DNA of 64,000 nucleotides from an uncultured Roseburia sp. (GCA_947573605.1 CANPGM010000015.1:1-64000); one strand, 5' to 3'; counted from the first letter of the stretch, positions 29,058-38,422 are shown. Notes: generated by a model from the sequence alone, not told the origin. Made by a program: numbers and translations.

Positions 29058-29420
29058 ATGTTATTTATCTGTTATCCCAAATGTACTACTTGCAAAAAAG
29101 CCAAAAAATATCTTGAAGACAACGGTATCTCCTATACTGAGCGAGACATCAAAGAACAGAATCCAACCTTTGACGAACTGAAACACTGGTATGAAAAAAG
29201 CGGTCTGCCGCTGAAGCGGTTTTTTAATACCAGCGGCGTACTGTATAAATCCATGCAGCTTGCCTCAAAGCTTTCCGAAATGTCCGAAGAAGAGCAGCTT
29301 CGCCTGCTCGCAACGGACGGTATGCTTGTAAAACGACCGATTGCGGTAACGGACGATACCGTTTACGTCGGTTTTCGTGAGAACGAGTGGGCGGCCTTAT
29401 CCGGCAAAGAGAACGATTAA
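29058..29420 (+). CDS. ArsC/Spx-family thioredoxin-fold protein
   Basis: A 120-residue protein of the arsenate reductase-like family. It has an N-terminal CTTC redox motif in CYPKCTTCKKA, KRFFNTSG, and the C-terminal LVKRPIAVTDDTVYVGF, a family signature. The CxxC is Spx-like rather than the single-Cys arsenate reductase type, and its role may be a redox or regulatory one. The ATG at 29058 follows GAGGAAA. Confidence 0.85.
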   Translation: MLFICYPKCTTCKKAKKYLEDNGISYTERDIKEQNPTFDELKHWYEKSGLPLKRFFNTSGVLYKSMQLASKLSEMSEEEQLRLLATDGMLVKRPIAVTDDTVYVGFRENEWAALSGKEND

Positions 29421-29424
29421 ATCC

Positions 29425-30405
29425 TCACCGGACCGTCTCCGCTTTTTTCTCTCTTTCTTTTCGGACATGCCTCGCGGCGAAAAAAAGAAAACCGACAAAA
29501 AACGGGAATACAAATGTAGCAAAACGGTACAGAAGCAGCGCCGAGCCTGCGGGTCCGGCGCCGACTGTCTTTTCAAATAACAAAATAAAAACAAACTCCG
29601 TCGATCCGATTCCCGCGGGAGCCGGAATCGCCGAAGCCAGCATAACGGACATCGCCGTTACCGCCGCCGCTTCCGCAAAGCCCAGACGGCCTCCGCCGGA
29701 AAGCGCCACATACGGGATTGCGTACCAAAAGCCAAGCTTTATCAGATCAAGCAGAAACATACCTGCAATCCCCTTTTTCTTTTTCAATAGGTAAGAGGAC
29801 GACTGCTCCAGCCCCTCGCACTGATATTTTAATTCTTTTACGATATGTTTCACACGTTCCCATCTTTGAAAACATCCCAGAATCCGAAAGATTAACCGAT
29901 GAAATGTAACGGAACAGCAGAATAAAATTACAACTATTGTCACTGCAATCTGCAGCGCACATCCTGCGGCCAGAAGCCATAAGTAATTTCCGTAATACAG
30001 AACCATAAACTCACGGCTGAGAAGAAAAAAAACGGCGGAAAATACCGCTATGCTTAATCTATGAAAAGCAAAAGAGAGCATGGAAAGTCCAAAACTTTCG
30101 GAATAGCCTACTCCATGTCTGACCAAATTGCAAAGCGAAGCGACTCCGGTCCCGCTTCCCAATGTCGCAACCTTATAAAACGCGCAGAGAAATGCGCTTT
30201 CCACTCCCCACCGATAGCGAAAATCCGCGTTGTAACACCTGCCGAGAATAAACGTAACCGCACCTTCCAACAGTTCATAGCAAAACGACATAACGCAAAT
30301 TCCAAATAGAACCTTCGACGTAGTCTTTTTTAACTCTTCAAAGACAGGCTCACCCATATCACGAAAAGTGTAAATGACTGCTCCCAAAAGTAAAAGTGAA
30401 ACCAC
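29425..30405 (-). CDS. Flippase-like membrane protein (LPG synthase TM domain family)
   Basis: A 326-residue polytopic protein of the YbhN/UPF0104 family, with the typical IPAPAGIGSTEFVFILLF segment (the ExPxPGGxG-like motif) in helix six or seven. Members resemble the flippase half of lysyl-phosphatidylglycerol synthase. The only canonical start, GTG at 30405, has no ribosome site and cuts into the first membrane helix. The open frame continues upstream (LQKTSLKWVV) and GGGGG precedes an ATC at 30436-30438, so the real start may be non-canonical at about 30438. Confidence 0.85.
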   Translation of the reverse strand: MVSLLLLGAVIYTFRDMGEPVFEELKKTTSKVLFGICVMSFCYELLEGAVTFILGRCYNADFRYRWGVESAFLCAFYKVATLGSGTGVASLCNLVRHGVGYSESFGLSMLSFAFHRLSIAVFSAVFFLLSREFMVLYYGNYLWLLAAGCALQIAVTIVVILFCCSVTFHRLIFRILGCFQRWERVKHIVKELKYQCEGLEQSSSYLLKKKKGIAGMFLLDLIKLGFWYAIPYVALSGGGRLGFAEAAAVTAMSVMLASAIPAPAGIGSTEFVFILLFEKTVGAGPAGSALLLYRFATFVFPFFVGFLFFAARHVRKEREKKAETVR

Positions 30406-30688
30406 CCATTTTAAGCTTGTTTTTTGTAATTTATTGATAAAACCGCCCCCTGTTTTTTAATCCGACGTCATCGCTTCGCAAATATCATGCGCTGTTTTTC
30501 TCAAATCAATCCGTTCTTTCTCCATTTGAATAATTTATTAAAATTTCTATAAACTTGCATAAATTTCTTAACAGATTTTCCAAAAATGGTTATAATATCC
30601 GTAGCATTCCGTTTGCGGCGCAGACTTCGCATACAGAGCGTTTTGTACCGTTATGGGAATGTTTAACACAACGGAAAGGAGTTTCCAT

Positions 30689-31657
30689 ATGCCCGGATTT
30701 ACGACGCATTATATTTTTGGAAGAGATGTTTATCATAAACTGACCGACGCTTCCCTGAAAAAAAATCTGTACCGCAACAGAGCCGTTTACGGCTTCGGAC
30801 TTCAGGGGCCCGATTTCTTTTTTTATTTTCTGCCTTCTTATATTCTGCACGGACATAATCCCGGTTCTGTCGCTCATACGACAGATACGCGGAAGTTTTA
30901 CCGTGCGTTAATTGAAAGCAGTCAAAAATTCAAGCTTCCCGGTAACAGGCGCATTGCCGAAGCCTATTTAATCGGATTCCTGGGACATTATACGCTTGAT
31001 ACGATCTGCCATCCCTTTGTTTACGGGCGGACCCGCTATCCAGGTTATCAGGCGGCGGACTATTTCAGCCGTCATGCCTACCTTGAGACAGATATTGATA
31101 CGACGCTGTTGGCACGCAGAATGCACCGCCTGCCCAGCCGGTTTTACAGTGCGCGTACCATTGCGCTGACATTCCGCCAAAAGCGGATTATCACAACGAT
31201 GTTATACTATGCCTATAAACATACGTATCCGCAGTTTTATATGAATTGGCTTATTATGTTTTTCGCCGTTTATTCCCTCCAGGTCGGCTTACGGCTCCTG
31301 CGCGACCGGACCGGACAGAAAAAGGTACTTTACCGGCTTGCGGAAAAATATTTTCTCGGATACCCGCTGTTTTCACCGCTGATTCCGAGCGACAACTTAA
31401 GATTTCGGTCGGACCCGCTTAATTTGCAGCATAAAACATGGAAAAATCCGTGGAATCACTCGTTGAAATCAGAAGAATCTTTCGTCGATTTGTATGACAG
31501 GGCAAAAAAAGTCTATGTAAGACGTATGAAGAAGCTGCTCGCCTACCTGCGCTGTGAAGAAAATTCCTTTAAACGATGTGAGCTTTTGGACCTCTTTTTT
31601 AAAGATTATGAGAATAACTCTTTCCACAGCGGATTAGACTGCAGCATTCCAAGCTAA
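30689..31657 (+). CDS. Zinc-dependent phospholipase C-like protein
   Basis: A 322-residue protein. It opens MPGFTTHYIFGRDVY and has FGLQGPDFFFYF, GFLGHYTLDTICHPFVYGRT and a series of His and Asp residues that fit the zinc site of the clostridial zinc-dependent phospholipase C family. No signal peptide is seen, so activity may be intracellular. The ATG at 30689 follows AAAGGAG; the longer frame from 30653 is unsupported. Confidence 0.82.
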   Translation: MPGFTTHYIFGRDVYHKLTDASLKKNLYRNRAVYGFGLQGPDFFFYFLPSYILHGHNPGSVAHTTDTRKFYRALIESSQKFKLPGNRRIAEAYLIGFLGHYTLDTICHPFVYGRTRYPGYQAADYFSRHAYLETDIDTTLLARRMHRLPSRFYSARTIALTFRQKRIITTMLYYAYKHTYPQFYMNWLIMFFAVYSLQVGLRLLRDRTGQKKVLYRLAEKYFLGYPLFSPLIPSDNLRFRSDPLNLQHKTWKNPWNHSLKSEESFVDLYDRAKKVYVRRMKKLLAYLRCEENSFKRCELLDLFFKDYENNSFHSGLDCSIPS

Positions 31658-31678
31658 AACGAAAGGATGGTATTACCT

Positions 31679-32614
31679 GTGAAAATTGTATTTTTAGACG
31701 CAAAGACAATCGGAGATGATATCGACTTATCCGCCTTCTACAAGCTTGGCGAAGTAGTTAAATATGATTTTTCTACCGCTTCCGAATCCAGAGAGCGGAC
31801 AAAAGATGCAGATGTGATTGTTCTAAACAAGGTTGTGATAAACGACGCCTCTATCGGAGCGGCGGATCACTTAAAGCTGGTCTGCGTAACGGCTACCGGA
31901 ACAAATAATCTGGATAAGAACTATCTCGACAGCAGGAACATCGCATGGCGCAATGTCGCAGGCTACTCCACGGAAACCGTCGCGCAGCATACGTTTGCTC
32001 TGTTATTTTATCTGATGGAGAAGCTTCCCTATTATGATAACTATGTAAAATCAGAACAGTATGTCAACGACACTACGTTCACTCATTTTACAAATGTTTT
32101 TCATGAACTCTCCCAAAAAACCTGGGGCATTATCGGACTTGGCGCAATCGGCCGGCGCGTCGCAGATCTTGCCGGGCTGTTCGGCTGCCGTGTCATTTAT
32201 TACTCGACATCCGGAAAAAACAATCAGCCGGGCTACGAGCGCGTTTCTTTCGATACGCTGCTTTCGGAATCCGATATCGTTTCCATACACGCTCCATTAG
32301 ACGACAATACGGAAGGGCTTTTCCATGCAAAGGCTTTTGAAAAAATGAAACGCTCCGCTATTCTTTTAAACCTCGGAAGAGGCCCGATTATTGTCGAGCA
32401 GGATCTTGCCGACGCATTAAAGAACGGTCAGATTGCAGCGGCAGGGCTTGACGTATTAAGTGTCGAACCGATGCAGGCTTCTAATCCGCTCCGCGAAATC
32501 AAAGACAGTGAGCGGCTCATTATTACACCGCATATCGCATGGGCCAGCATTGAAGCGCGCACCAGACTGATGGATATCATTGTATCGCAAATCAAAGAAT
32601 TCTTTTCCCTCTAA
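31679..32614 (+). CDS. D-2-hydroxyacid dehydrogenase
   Basis: NAD-dependent reductase of 311 residues. The Rossmann loop is GLGAIGRRVADLAG. Catalytic Arg and Glu lie around LLNLGRGPIIVEQ and GLDVLSVEP, and the catalytic His is in ITPHIAWAS. Glycerate/hydroxypyruvate-type activity is likely, but lactate- or other-specific cannot be excluded. An ATG at 31667 is in frame but has no spacing from AAAGGATGG; the GTG at 31679 is better placed. It is 22 bases from the phospholipase-like gene. Confidence 0.88.
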   Translation: MKIVFLDAKTIGDDIDLSAFYKLGEVVKYDFSTASESRERTKDADVIVLNKVVINDASIGAADHLKLVCVTATGTNNLDKNYLDSRNIAWRNVAGYSTETVAQHTFALLFYLMEKLPYYDNYVKSEQYVNDTTFTHFTNVFHELSQKTWGIIGLGAIGRRVADLAGLFGCRVIYYSTSGKNNQPGYERVSFDTLLSESDIVSIHAPLDDNTEGLFHAKAFEKMKRSAILLNLGRGPIIVEQDLADALKNGQIAAAGLDVLSVEPMQASNPLREIKDSERLIITPHIAWASIEARTRLMDIIVSQIKEFFSL

Positions 32615-32651
32615 CCTCTATCGTTTTGCTTCGCAATATCTCCTGTCCGTA

Positions 32652-32682
32652 CGGAGAGCGCCCTTATTTGGGGCGTTCTCCG
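32652..32682 (+). terminator. Intrinsic terminator of the dehydrogenase gene
   Basis: CGGAGAGCGCCC and GGGGCGTTCTCCG form a stem of about 12 pairs with a small loop, 38 bases after the stop. The T-run is weak. Confidence 0.7.
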
Positions 32683-32686
32683 ACAT

Positions 32687-32774
32687 AAAAAAGAGTGCTT
32701 CGCACTCTCTGCAAGTTCGCAAAGCGAACTTGTGAATACATGCGTCTGACGACGCAGTTTCCTATATGATAAGA
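32687..32774. repeat. Dispersed palindromic repeat, copy B
   Basis: This copy has the same two hairpins as copies A and C (GAGTG-CTTC-GCACTC and TGCGTC-tgac-GACGCA, then GTTTCCTATATGAT). A third hairpin (GCAAGTTCGC-aaa-GCGAACTTG) is inserted between them. Confidence 0.85.
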
Positions 32775-32865
32775 AAAGTCTGCAAAACAGACCGGGAACT
32801 TTCAGGGCAGCTATGCTGCCTTTGCAAAACAGCCCCTGCTGCGAGCTTCCGTCGTTCTTCCTGCG

Positions 32866-33717
32866 CTATCTGCTAAGATATTCGTTCAGGGATTTCATTT
32901 GTTCCCGCGCAATCCGCACGCCTTCGTCATATAGACGGCGCAGCTTTCCGGGATCGGACTCGATTCTGCCCACGCCGAACAGTTCCTCCGGCGCCAGGAC
33001 AAACACTTTCCCCTCATCCTCCAATCTCATCAGCTCTTCCATCTGCCTGTTATAATTTTCCGGGCGGTTTTCCATCGTCGCTACCAGTTTCGGATATTTC
33101 CTGTAGAGCCGGCTAACCATCCGCCCTCCTTTTTCCTTCTTTTTTATGTAGCCCCGTTCTCTTGTCAAGACTACAATTATCTTGTCACATCCCGCTTCCA
33201 TTGCGCGCTTATACGGAATGGAATCCGCGATTCCTCCGTCCAGATAATAACGCTTCCCTATCTTTACCGGCAAAAACAGTAACGGCAGCGAGCAGCTTGC
33301 AACCAACAGATCCTCCATCTCCCGTCCGCGCGGCACGGGCAGATATTCCGCTTTCCCGGTATGCAGATTTGTCACCGCTGCTTCGACTGTCCCATCAAAT
33401 GCGGCAAATCCGTCATAATCAAACGGAAGCAGGTGTTCCGGCAGCTCTTCAAAGACAAAATTAATGTTGTAAAACGTCTTTTTTTCTCTGTTAAGAAGAT
33501 GCCTCACACCCATATAACGCTTATCCGCCATATATTTTTCCAAAAGCGTTAAATTTCTTCCCTTTTGTCCGGAAAGGTAAGAAACGCCGAAAGCGATTCC
33601 CGCCGATACGCCGATAAAGTAATCCGGCATCAGTCCTTCCTCTAAAAAGAAATCCATTACGCCGCAGGAAAAGGAGGTACGGCTCGCACCTCCTTCAAAA
33701 ACCATTCCAATCTTCAT
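32866..33717 (-). CDS. Patatin-like phospholipase
   Basis: Cytosolic acyl hydrolase of 283 residues with a Ser-Asp dyad: Ser in GVSAG (FIGVSAGIAFG) and Asp in DGGIADSIP. The oxyanion-like loop is FEGGASRT. It overlaps the NfeD-like gene by four bases (ATGA), so translation is coupled. This pairing suggests a membrane lipid or membrane-quality role, which is inference. Confidence 0.9.
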   Translation of the reverse strand: MKIGMVFEGGASRTSFSCGVMDFFLEEGLMPDYFIGVSAGIAFGVSYLSGQKGRNLTLLEKYMADKRYMGVRHLLNREKKTFYNINFVFEELPEHLLPFDYDGFAAFDGTVEAAVTNLHTGKAEYLPVPRGREMEDLLVASCSLPLLFLPVKIGKRYYLDGGIADSIPYKRAMEAGCDKIIVVLTRERGYIKKKEKGGRMVSRLYRKYPKLVATMENRPENYNRQMEELMRLEDEGKVFVLAPEELFGVGRIESDPGKLRRLYDEGVRIAREQMKSLNEYLSR

Positions 33718-34175
33718 TCTGCCGCTCCATTCTGTACCGGCATTGCTTCGCTTTCCACTACATACATTGTCACTCCGCGAATTTCTTTTACCGTTACGAT
33801 CATACCGGCCGCAAATTTTTTTCCTTCCTCATACGCTCTTGCCGTCCATTCCTGTCCGCTCAAGACCGCAGTGCCGGTACCTTTGATATTATCAACTTCC
33901 TCAGTCAGGCAAACGTTCTTCCCGATTGCACTTTCGTAATTTGTCTTCACATGATGCGGCTTCACATATTTTAATGCCCACGGTCTGGTAAATACCAGTA
34001 AAAGAACGGAAACCAGGACAAAAACTACAATCTGCCAAACTACGTTGAGTCCGAGCGCGGACACCAGCAACGCCGCCAGCGCGCCTCCCGCAAACCAGAT
34101 AGAAGTCAGCCCAACGGTTATAATTTCAACTACTGCAAAGATAATTGCCAGAACAACCCATACAATCGCTTCCAT
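33714..34175 (-). CDS. NfeD-family membrane protein
   Basis: A 153-residue protein with an N-terminal membrane region (about 1-65, three close helices) and a C-terminal OB-fold-like domain (GKNVCLTEEVDNIKGTGTAVLSGQEWTARA). This is the short NfeD form without a protease domain. NfeD proteins act with SPFH/flotillin proteins. GGGAGG precedes the start. Confidence 0.88.
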   Translation of the reverse strand: MEAIVWVVLAIIFAVVEIITVGLTSIWFAGGALAALLVSALGLNVVWQIVVFVLVSVLLLVFTRPWALKYVKPHHVKTNYESAIGKNVCLTEEVDNIKGTGTAVLSGQEWTARAYEEGKKFAAGMIVTVKEIRGVTMYVVESEAMPVQNGAAE

Positions 34176-34283
34176 ATACGAACCTCCCTCTTTCTATTAT
34201 ATGAAATTTCTACTTTATTATAGCATTCTTCCCGTTTCCCGTCTACCGAAGTTTCACTTCCAAAAAATAGCACATTGCTCTAT

Positions 34284-34310
34284 TAAGTTTTTGTACGAAT
34301 CGGCCGAAAA
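34284..34310 (+). promoter_or_regulatory. Sigma-28 (flagellar)-like promoter
   Basis: TAAG (34284-34287) and GCCGAAAA (34303-34310) are separated by 15 bases. The SigD/sigma-28 consensus is TAAA-N15-GCCGATAA. It lies 115 bases upstream of the FliD-like gene, in a gene-free stretch of 250 bases. Confidence 0.6.
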
Positions 34311-34424
34311 TATTATATACAAAGAAAACGGTATAAAGCGGTTTCCGCAGCTGCAGCCAGCAGTTTGATTTGCCGCAGTTTACAATACATTCCGGCGATC
34401 CCCGGAGCGAAAGGTGGATGATTT

Positions 34425-35000
34425 ATGGCAAGGGTATTCGGAAATACTACAATCTCCGGCGTAGATTTAAGCGCTAAATATTATCTCAGGAATTTTTATA
34501 TTGACAATCGGGACGCGTCTACCGCCTCTAAGAGGAAGGAATTAAGCAGCGGGACGCTTTCTAAAGCAGATGCGGATGCATTGCGCCGGGCGTCAAAGAA
34601 GCTGCGTAATTTTGATTATTCCGACAGCTCCGCCGACGGCGCCAATATTTTCGGAAGCGTCTCGGCATATATCGAAACTTATAACAATGCCTTACAATCC
34701 TCCTCATCCTCTTCAGATACCTCTTTAACACGCTATTCGAAGTACCTGAAAAATCTTTCTAAGGAATATAAGGACGAATTAGAGGATATCGGAATTACCG
34801 TGGGTACGGACGGAAGCCTTACTGCAAACGAAACTCTATTAAAAGGCGCGAAGATATCTGATGTAAAAAAGCTGTTTTCCAGTGATTCCGATTTTGTAAT
34901 GAAATCTTCACGTTATGCGAAGAAAATGACGGAAAAGGCGGACAGTCTGCTTTATACTTCCATTACGAACAACGGGAACCATATCAATGTCTCCATATAA
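34425..35000 (+). CDS. Small protein with FliD C-terminal-like helices
   Basis: A 191-residue hydrophilic protein without signal peptide or membrane segment. Residues 80-180 resemble the C-terminal part of flagellar cap protein FliD: VSAYIETYNNAL, EDIGITVGTDGSLTANETLL and VKKLFS. The N-terminal 80 residues (Lys/Ser-rich) are not recognised. Much shorter than FliD (400-500 or more), so it is a separate small protein or a relic. The sigma-28-like promoter upstream supports a flagellar regulon. Low-complexity SSSSSS lies at about residue 93. Confidence 0.6.
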   Translation: MARVFGNTTISGVDLSAKYYLRNFYIDNRDASTASKRKELSSGTLSKADADALRRASKKLRNFDYSDSSADGANIFGSVSAYIETYNNALQSSSSSSDTSLTRYSKYLKNLSKEYKDELEDIGITVGTDGSLTANETLLKGAKISDVKKLFSSDSDFVMKSSRYAKKMTEKADSLLYTSITNNGNHINVSI

Positions 35001-35036
35001 AGCGTCTTTTTAACGCTTGCTCTTTCTGAAGTCATA

Positions 35037-35085
35037 AAAATCCGGCTACTGCAGAAATTTTCTTTCTCAGTAACCGGATTTTTTT
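35037..35085. terminator. Bidirectional terminator
   Basis: AAAATCCGGCTACTG and CAGTAACCGGATTTTTTT form an imperfect hairpin between the convergent FliD-like and S66 peptidase genes. Confidence 0.85.
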
Positions 35086-36142
35086 ATCGGTACTCATAAT
35101 GAATCTCAAAATGATTTCCTTTTGCATCCACTTTTGCATAACTTCCGCATACGATCGGCATCATCGGGGACAAATGTCCGATATCAAGATCCATCAGCAC
35201 GGGAACCTGATATTCCTCCAGCAAATCGGTCACCGCATGATACTGATCCAGTCCCATAAACTCCTGGCCAAAACAAAGCGGCCTTCCGATTAAAAATCCC
35301 TTTACATATCGAAACCAGCCTGCGTTCTTCATCTGCCACACAGCCCGGCGTATTCCCATTACATTTAAATCACAGCTTTCAAGGAACCAGAGAATTCCGT
35401 CCTTGCGGTAAGTCTCGGCAAACTCTTTCGCAAAATCGAAACGCGTTCCCAACAGATTAACCAGGCAATCCGTACAGCCTCCCAACAGCCGTCCCTCCAG
35501 ACACAGTCCTTCTTCCGTCTTCATCTCGCAAAACTTCCCCCGGTCATCCGGCTTAAAAATCCGCTGTCTTCTCTCTTCCGTCACATGATAGGGCGCCAAC
35601 GGATTATCTGCGTTTTTCAACGACTCTTTTTCCCATAAATCATAGCCGCAAACCGTTTCCTTCCGGCCGCATAAAATGTCTAAGGCGTCGCTTAAGCTTT
35701 CATGCCAGGGTTCCATTCCGAAAGCGCCCGCACATGGACCGTAAACCGAAGCCGTATCGCAGATGGTCGCAAGCAAAAACGTCATATTCGTATTATCCGA
35801 ATATCCCATATACCATTTCGGCGCGGCATTTTTTATTTTTTGAAAATCTACATGCTCCATCGTTTCGCACATCATTTCGCCGCCGCCGCACGAAATAAGA
35901 ATGTCATTCTTTCCGCTGCAATAGTATTCGGTCAACTCCTCCCCACATGCCTGCGGAGAATTACTGATCCCGATACCGCGGTTCAGATAGCAGTTCGGCC
36001 CCAAATCAACCGAATACCCCAATTCCTTAAAACGTTCCTGCGCATGATCAAACGCGCTCCGATAAGGCTCCGTACTGCAGCCGCAGGAAGGCGCCGCAAA
36101 CCCGATTGTCCCACATTTTTCTAAAAATTTCGGATACTTCAT
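35084..36142 (-). CDS. S66-family peptidase (LD-carboxypeptidase/MccF-like)
   Basis: A 352-residue cytosolic serine peptidase. The nucleophile Ser is in MGYSDNTNM, the Glu in WFLESCDLN and the His in DLDIGHLSPM. This family includes LdcA (murein recycling) and MccF (microcin C immunity). The sequence cannot decide between cell-wall recycling and peptide-antibiotic immunity. GAAAGGAG precedes the ATG. Confidence 0.88.
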   Translation of the reverse strand: MKYPKFLEKCGTIGFAAPSCGCSTEPYRSAFDHAQERFKELGYSVDLGPNCYLNRGIGISNSPQACGEELTEYYCSGKNDILISCGGGEMMCETMEHVDFQKIKNAAPKWYMGYSDNTNMTFLLATICDTASVYGPCAGAFGMEPWHESLSDALDILCGRKETVCGYDLWEKESLKNADNPLAPYHVTEERRQRIFKPDDRGKFCEMKTEEGLCLEGRLLGGCTDCLVNLLGTRFDFAKEFAETYRKDGILWFLESCDLNVMGIRRAVWQMKNAGWFRYVKGFLIGRPLCFGQEFMGLDQYHAVTDLLEEYQVPVLMDLDIGHLSPMMPIVCGSYAKVDAKGNHFEIHYEYR

Positions 36143-36250
36143 TCAGACTCCTTTCTTCACGCTGTAATCGCGCTCCTTCGTATGATTCTTATTTTACTGG
36201 TGCGGCTTTTCTTTTTCAACCAAAATTTATAAAATTTTCTCGTTCCCTAC

Positions 36251-36278
36251 TTGCATATTTTTGCAAATCGTATATAAT
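36251..36278 (+). promoter_or_regulatory. Promoter of tRNA-Gly
   Basis: TTGCAT (36251-36256) and TATAAT (36273-36278) are separated by 16 bases and end 9 bases before the tRNA. Confidence 0.75.
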
Positions 36279-36287
36279 AAATTACAT

Positions 36288-36358
36288 GCAGACATAGTAT
36301 ATCGGTAGTACCTTAGCTTCCCAAGCTAATGAGGCGGGTTCGACTCCCGTTGTCTGCT
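36288..36358 (+). tRNA. tRNA-Gly (anticodon CCC)
   Basis: GCAGACA pairs with TGTCTGC as acceptor stem. The anticodon arm is TTAGC-TTCCCAA-GCTAA, giving anticodon CCC, and the T-arm is CGGG-TTCGACT-CCCG. The D-arm is short (GTATATCGGTAGTAC). CCA is not encoded. It stands alone with its own promoter and terminator. Confidence 0.95.
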
Positions 36359-36362
36359 CTGT

Positions 36363-36397
36363 AAAAAACTCCGGAATTTCTGATTCCGGAGTTTTTT
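36363..36397 (+). terminator. Terminator of tRNA-Gly
   Basis: AAAAAACTCCGGAAT and ATTCCGGAGTTTTTT form a perfect stem with a 5-base loop, directly after the tRNA. It also serves the convergent permease gene. Confidence 0.92.
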
Positions 36398-36409
36398 GTC
36401 ATACCGATT

Positions 36410-38422
36410 TTACACCTGATTTCCAACAATTTTATAATAATCCTTTGATGTCATCAAAAATACGATTAAATAGATGATTCCGAATGCCAATACCGTTACT
36501 GCAAGACAAATTGCGAATAGACTGTTATTTACCAGGTTCAAAAGCATGAGTAAGCGCTTTATCATTGGAAAAGCCATTGTTACATGAAGCGCAGCCATCG
36601 CAATAGGAAGAAGAAATACCATTCGTACCTGTGAATTTATCGTTGCTTTCACTTCTCTGCTGCTCATGCCGACTCTCTCCATAATTGCAAACCGATCTCT
36701 GTCATCATATCCCTCCGAAATCTGTTTGTAGAAAATAATCAGTACGGTTACCATTAAGAACATGACTCCCAGAAACAGGCCCAGGAACAGAAATCCCCCG
36801 TTTAACGCATAAAACTCTTCCCTGTTTAACTCCCGATATTCCGAATAAAGAGCGTAACATCCGGTCAGATCCTGCTGTTCTTCCAGTTCCTCTAATCTGG
36901 CAATCAGCGCATTGTCGCAGGCAATCCGTTCTTCCGCCGTTCCGTCTATCTCCAGATACAATCTATATCCGTACTCCTGTCCGGTCACTTCTTTCTGCTT
37001 TGCATATGACGCAAGTACTTCTTCCAATGCCTTTTCATCCGGTACCACAATCCAATAAACCATATTTATAAGCGCCGATTCTTCTCCTTCCGGAATAATA
37101 CTTACAACCTCTTTTATTTTATAACTATTGCCGAAAATTTGAACTTCCTGCTGTGCATGAGCCTCTTTTCCCGCCATCACAATCTCGCCTTGCGCAAGCT
37201 CCGGAATCGTTTCGCCATAAATCGCTTCAAATGTTTCCGGCGTCACGAAAGTAAGGCTCAGCATTTGCATATAGGAATAACCGTCCGTAAAAGCTTCAAT
37301 GCTCATAACATCTTCGTCTTTAAATGCGCCCGTCAAAGGCAGTGAAATATAAGAATTTTTCGAAATAATCGTTCTGCCGTTTTCTCTCACCACTTCTTCC
37401 ACCGCACGTTCCAATTCACTGTGATCCGCTCCCACTATATGTCTGCCCGAAATCGAAATCTCTCCCGGATAACGGGTTTTTAACTGATCGTCTATTCCGA
37501 CATACATACAGACAGTCGTAGATATCATGACAAGTACCATTGTAGATAAAATACAGATATTGGCTAATCCCGCAGCGTTCTGTTTCATCCGGTACAGCAT
37601 TCCCGATACCGCCGTAAAATGCCTTGTCTGATAATAAAACTTTTTATTTTTCCGAAGCGCTTTTAAAAACGCAATACTGCCAGCCATAAAAAGGAAATAA
37701 GTTCCGACTATCACAAGTACCACTGCAACAAAAAACAATTCCACCGCAAGTATCGGATTCTCCGTTGTGATTGCGATATAATAACCGGCCGAAAGGCATC
37801 CGGCTCCTGAAATCGCCATAAGAATTTTTGTTTTTGGTTCTTTTTCACCCGCATTGCTTCCATGCAAAAGTTCTATCGGCTTTGACAGCTTAACCTGTAT
37901 CAGATTATAGACAAGAATGGCCAGGTAAATCAGTCCAAATAATCTTACAGTCGATATCACGGCCTCCACGGGAATTGAAAACTGTATCGGTGACGTAAAT
38001 CCTACCAGCCTGTATAATAACATCATTATAACTTTATTGAAAACTATGCCGCAAACCAGTCCGCCGCAGACCGAAACGCCTGCTGCGAAAAGAGTTTCCA
38101 GTATTAAAACTCTTGCAATATGTCTTTTTTCCATACCCAGAATATTGTATATTCCAAGCTCTTTCTTCCGACGCTTTATAATAAAACTGTTTGTATAAAA
38201 CAAGAAGATAAAAACAAAAATCATGATTACATAAATGCCAAATGCCATAATGCCTTTTAATATGCCTGAACCTCTCATATTGTCCAGGCCTTTGTTATAC
38301 TGCATTGCCGCCATAATATAATACATCGCTACTGAGAACATCCCCGTCAGCAGATAGGGAAGGTAAAACTGCCTTCCGTTTTTTATATTTGTGGCCGTTA
38401 ATTTAAAATATAGCTGATTCAT
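36410..38422 (-). CDS. BceB-type ABC transporter permease
   Basis: A 670-residue FtsX/MacB-type permease. It has a first helix at residues 22-42 (LTGMFSVAMYYIMAAM), nine more hydrophobic segments and one large extracellular domain (about 325-520) between helices seven and eight, the BceB architecture. These transporters detect and detoxify peptide antibiotics such as bacitracin and nisin. The ATG at 38422 follows GGGGGA, making the first 16 codons of the longer frame dispensable. It lies downstream of its ATPase gene. Confidence 0.92.
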   Translation of the reverse strand: MNQLYFKLTATNIKNGRQFYLPYLLTGMFSVAMYYIMAAMQYNKGLDNMRGSGILKGIMAFGIYVIMIFVFIFLFYTNSFIIKRRKKELGIYNILGMEKRHIARVLILETLFAAGVSVCGGLVCGIVFNKVIMMLLYRLVGFTSPIQFSIPVEAVISTVRLFGLIYLAILVYNLIQVKLSKPIELLHGSNAGEKEPKTKILMAISGAGCLSAGYYIAITTENPILAVELFFVAVVLVIVGTYFLFMAGSIAFLKALRKNKKFYYQTRHFTAVSGMLYRMKQNAAGLANICILSTMVLVMISTTVCMYVGIDDQLKTRYPGEISISGRHIVGADHSELERAVEEVVRENGRTIISKNSYISLPLTGAFKDEDVMSIEAFTDGYSYMQMLSLTFVTPETFEAIYGETIPELAQGEIVMAGKEAHAQQEVQIFGNSYKIKEVVSIIPEGEESALINMVYWIVVPDEKALEEVLASYAKQKEVTGQEYGYRLYLEIDGTAEERIACDNALIARLEELEEQQDLTGCYALYSEYRELNREEFYALNGGFLFLGLFLGVMFLMVTVLIIFYKQISEGYDDRDRFAIMERVGMSSREVKATINSQVRMVFLLPIAMAALHVTMAFPMIKRLLMLLNLVNNSLFAICLAVTVLAFGIIYLIVFLMTSKDYYKIVGNQV

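Noticed and set aside
30457..30525. 22-codon minus ORF (MEKERIDLRKTAHDICEAMTSD) before the flippase-like gene
   Set aside because: No ribosome site and too short to support; kept out of the feature list.
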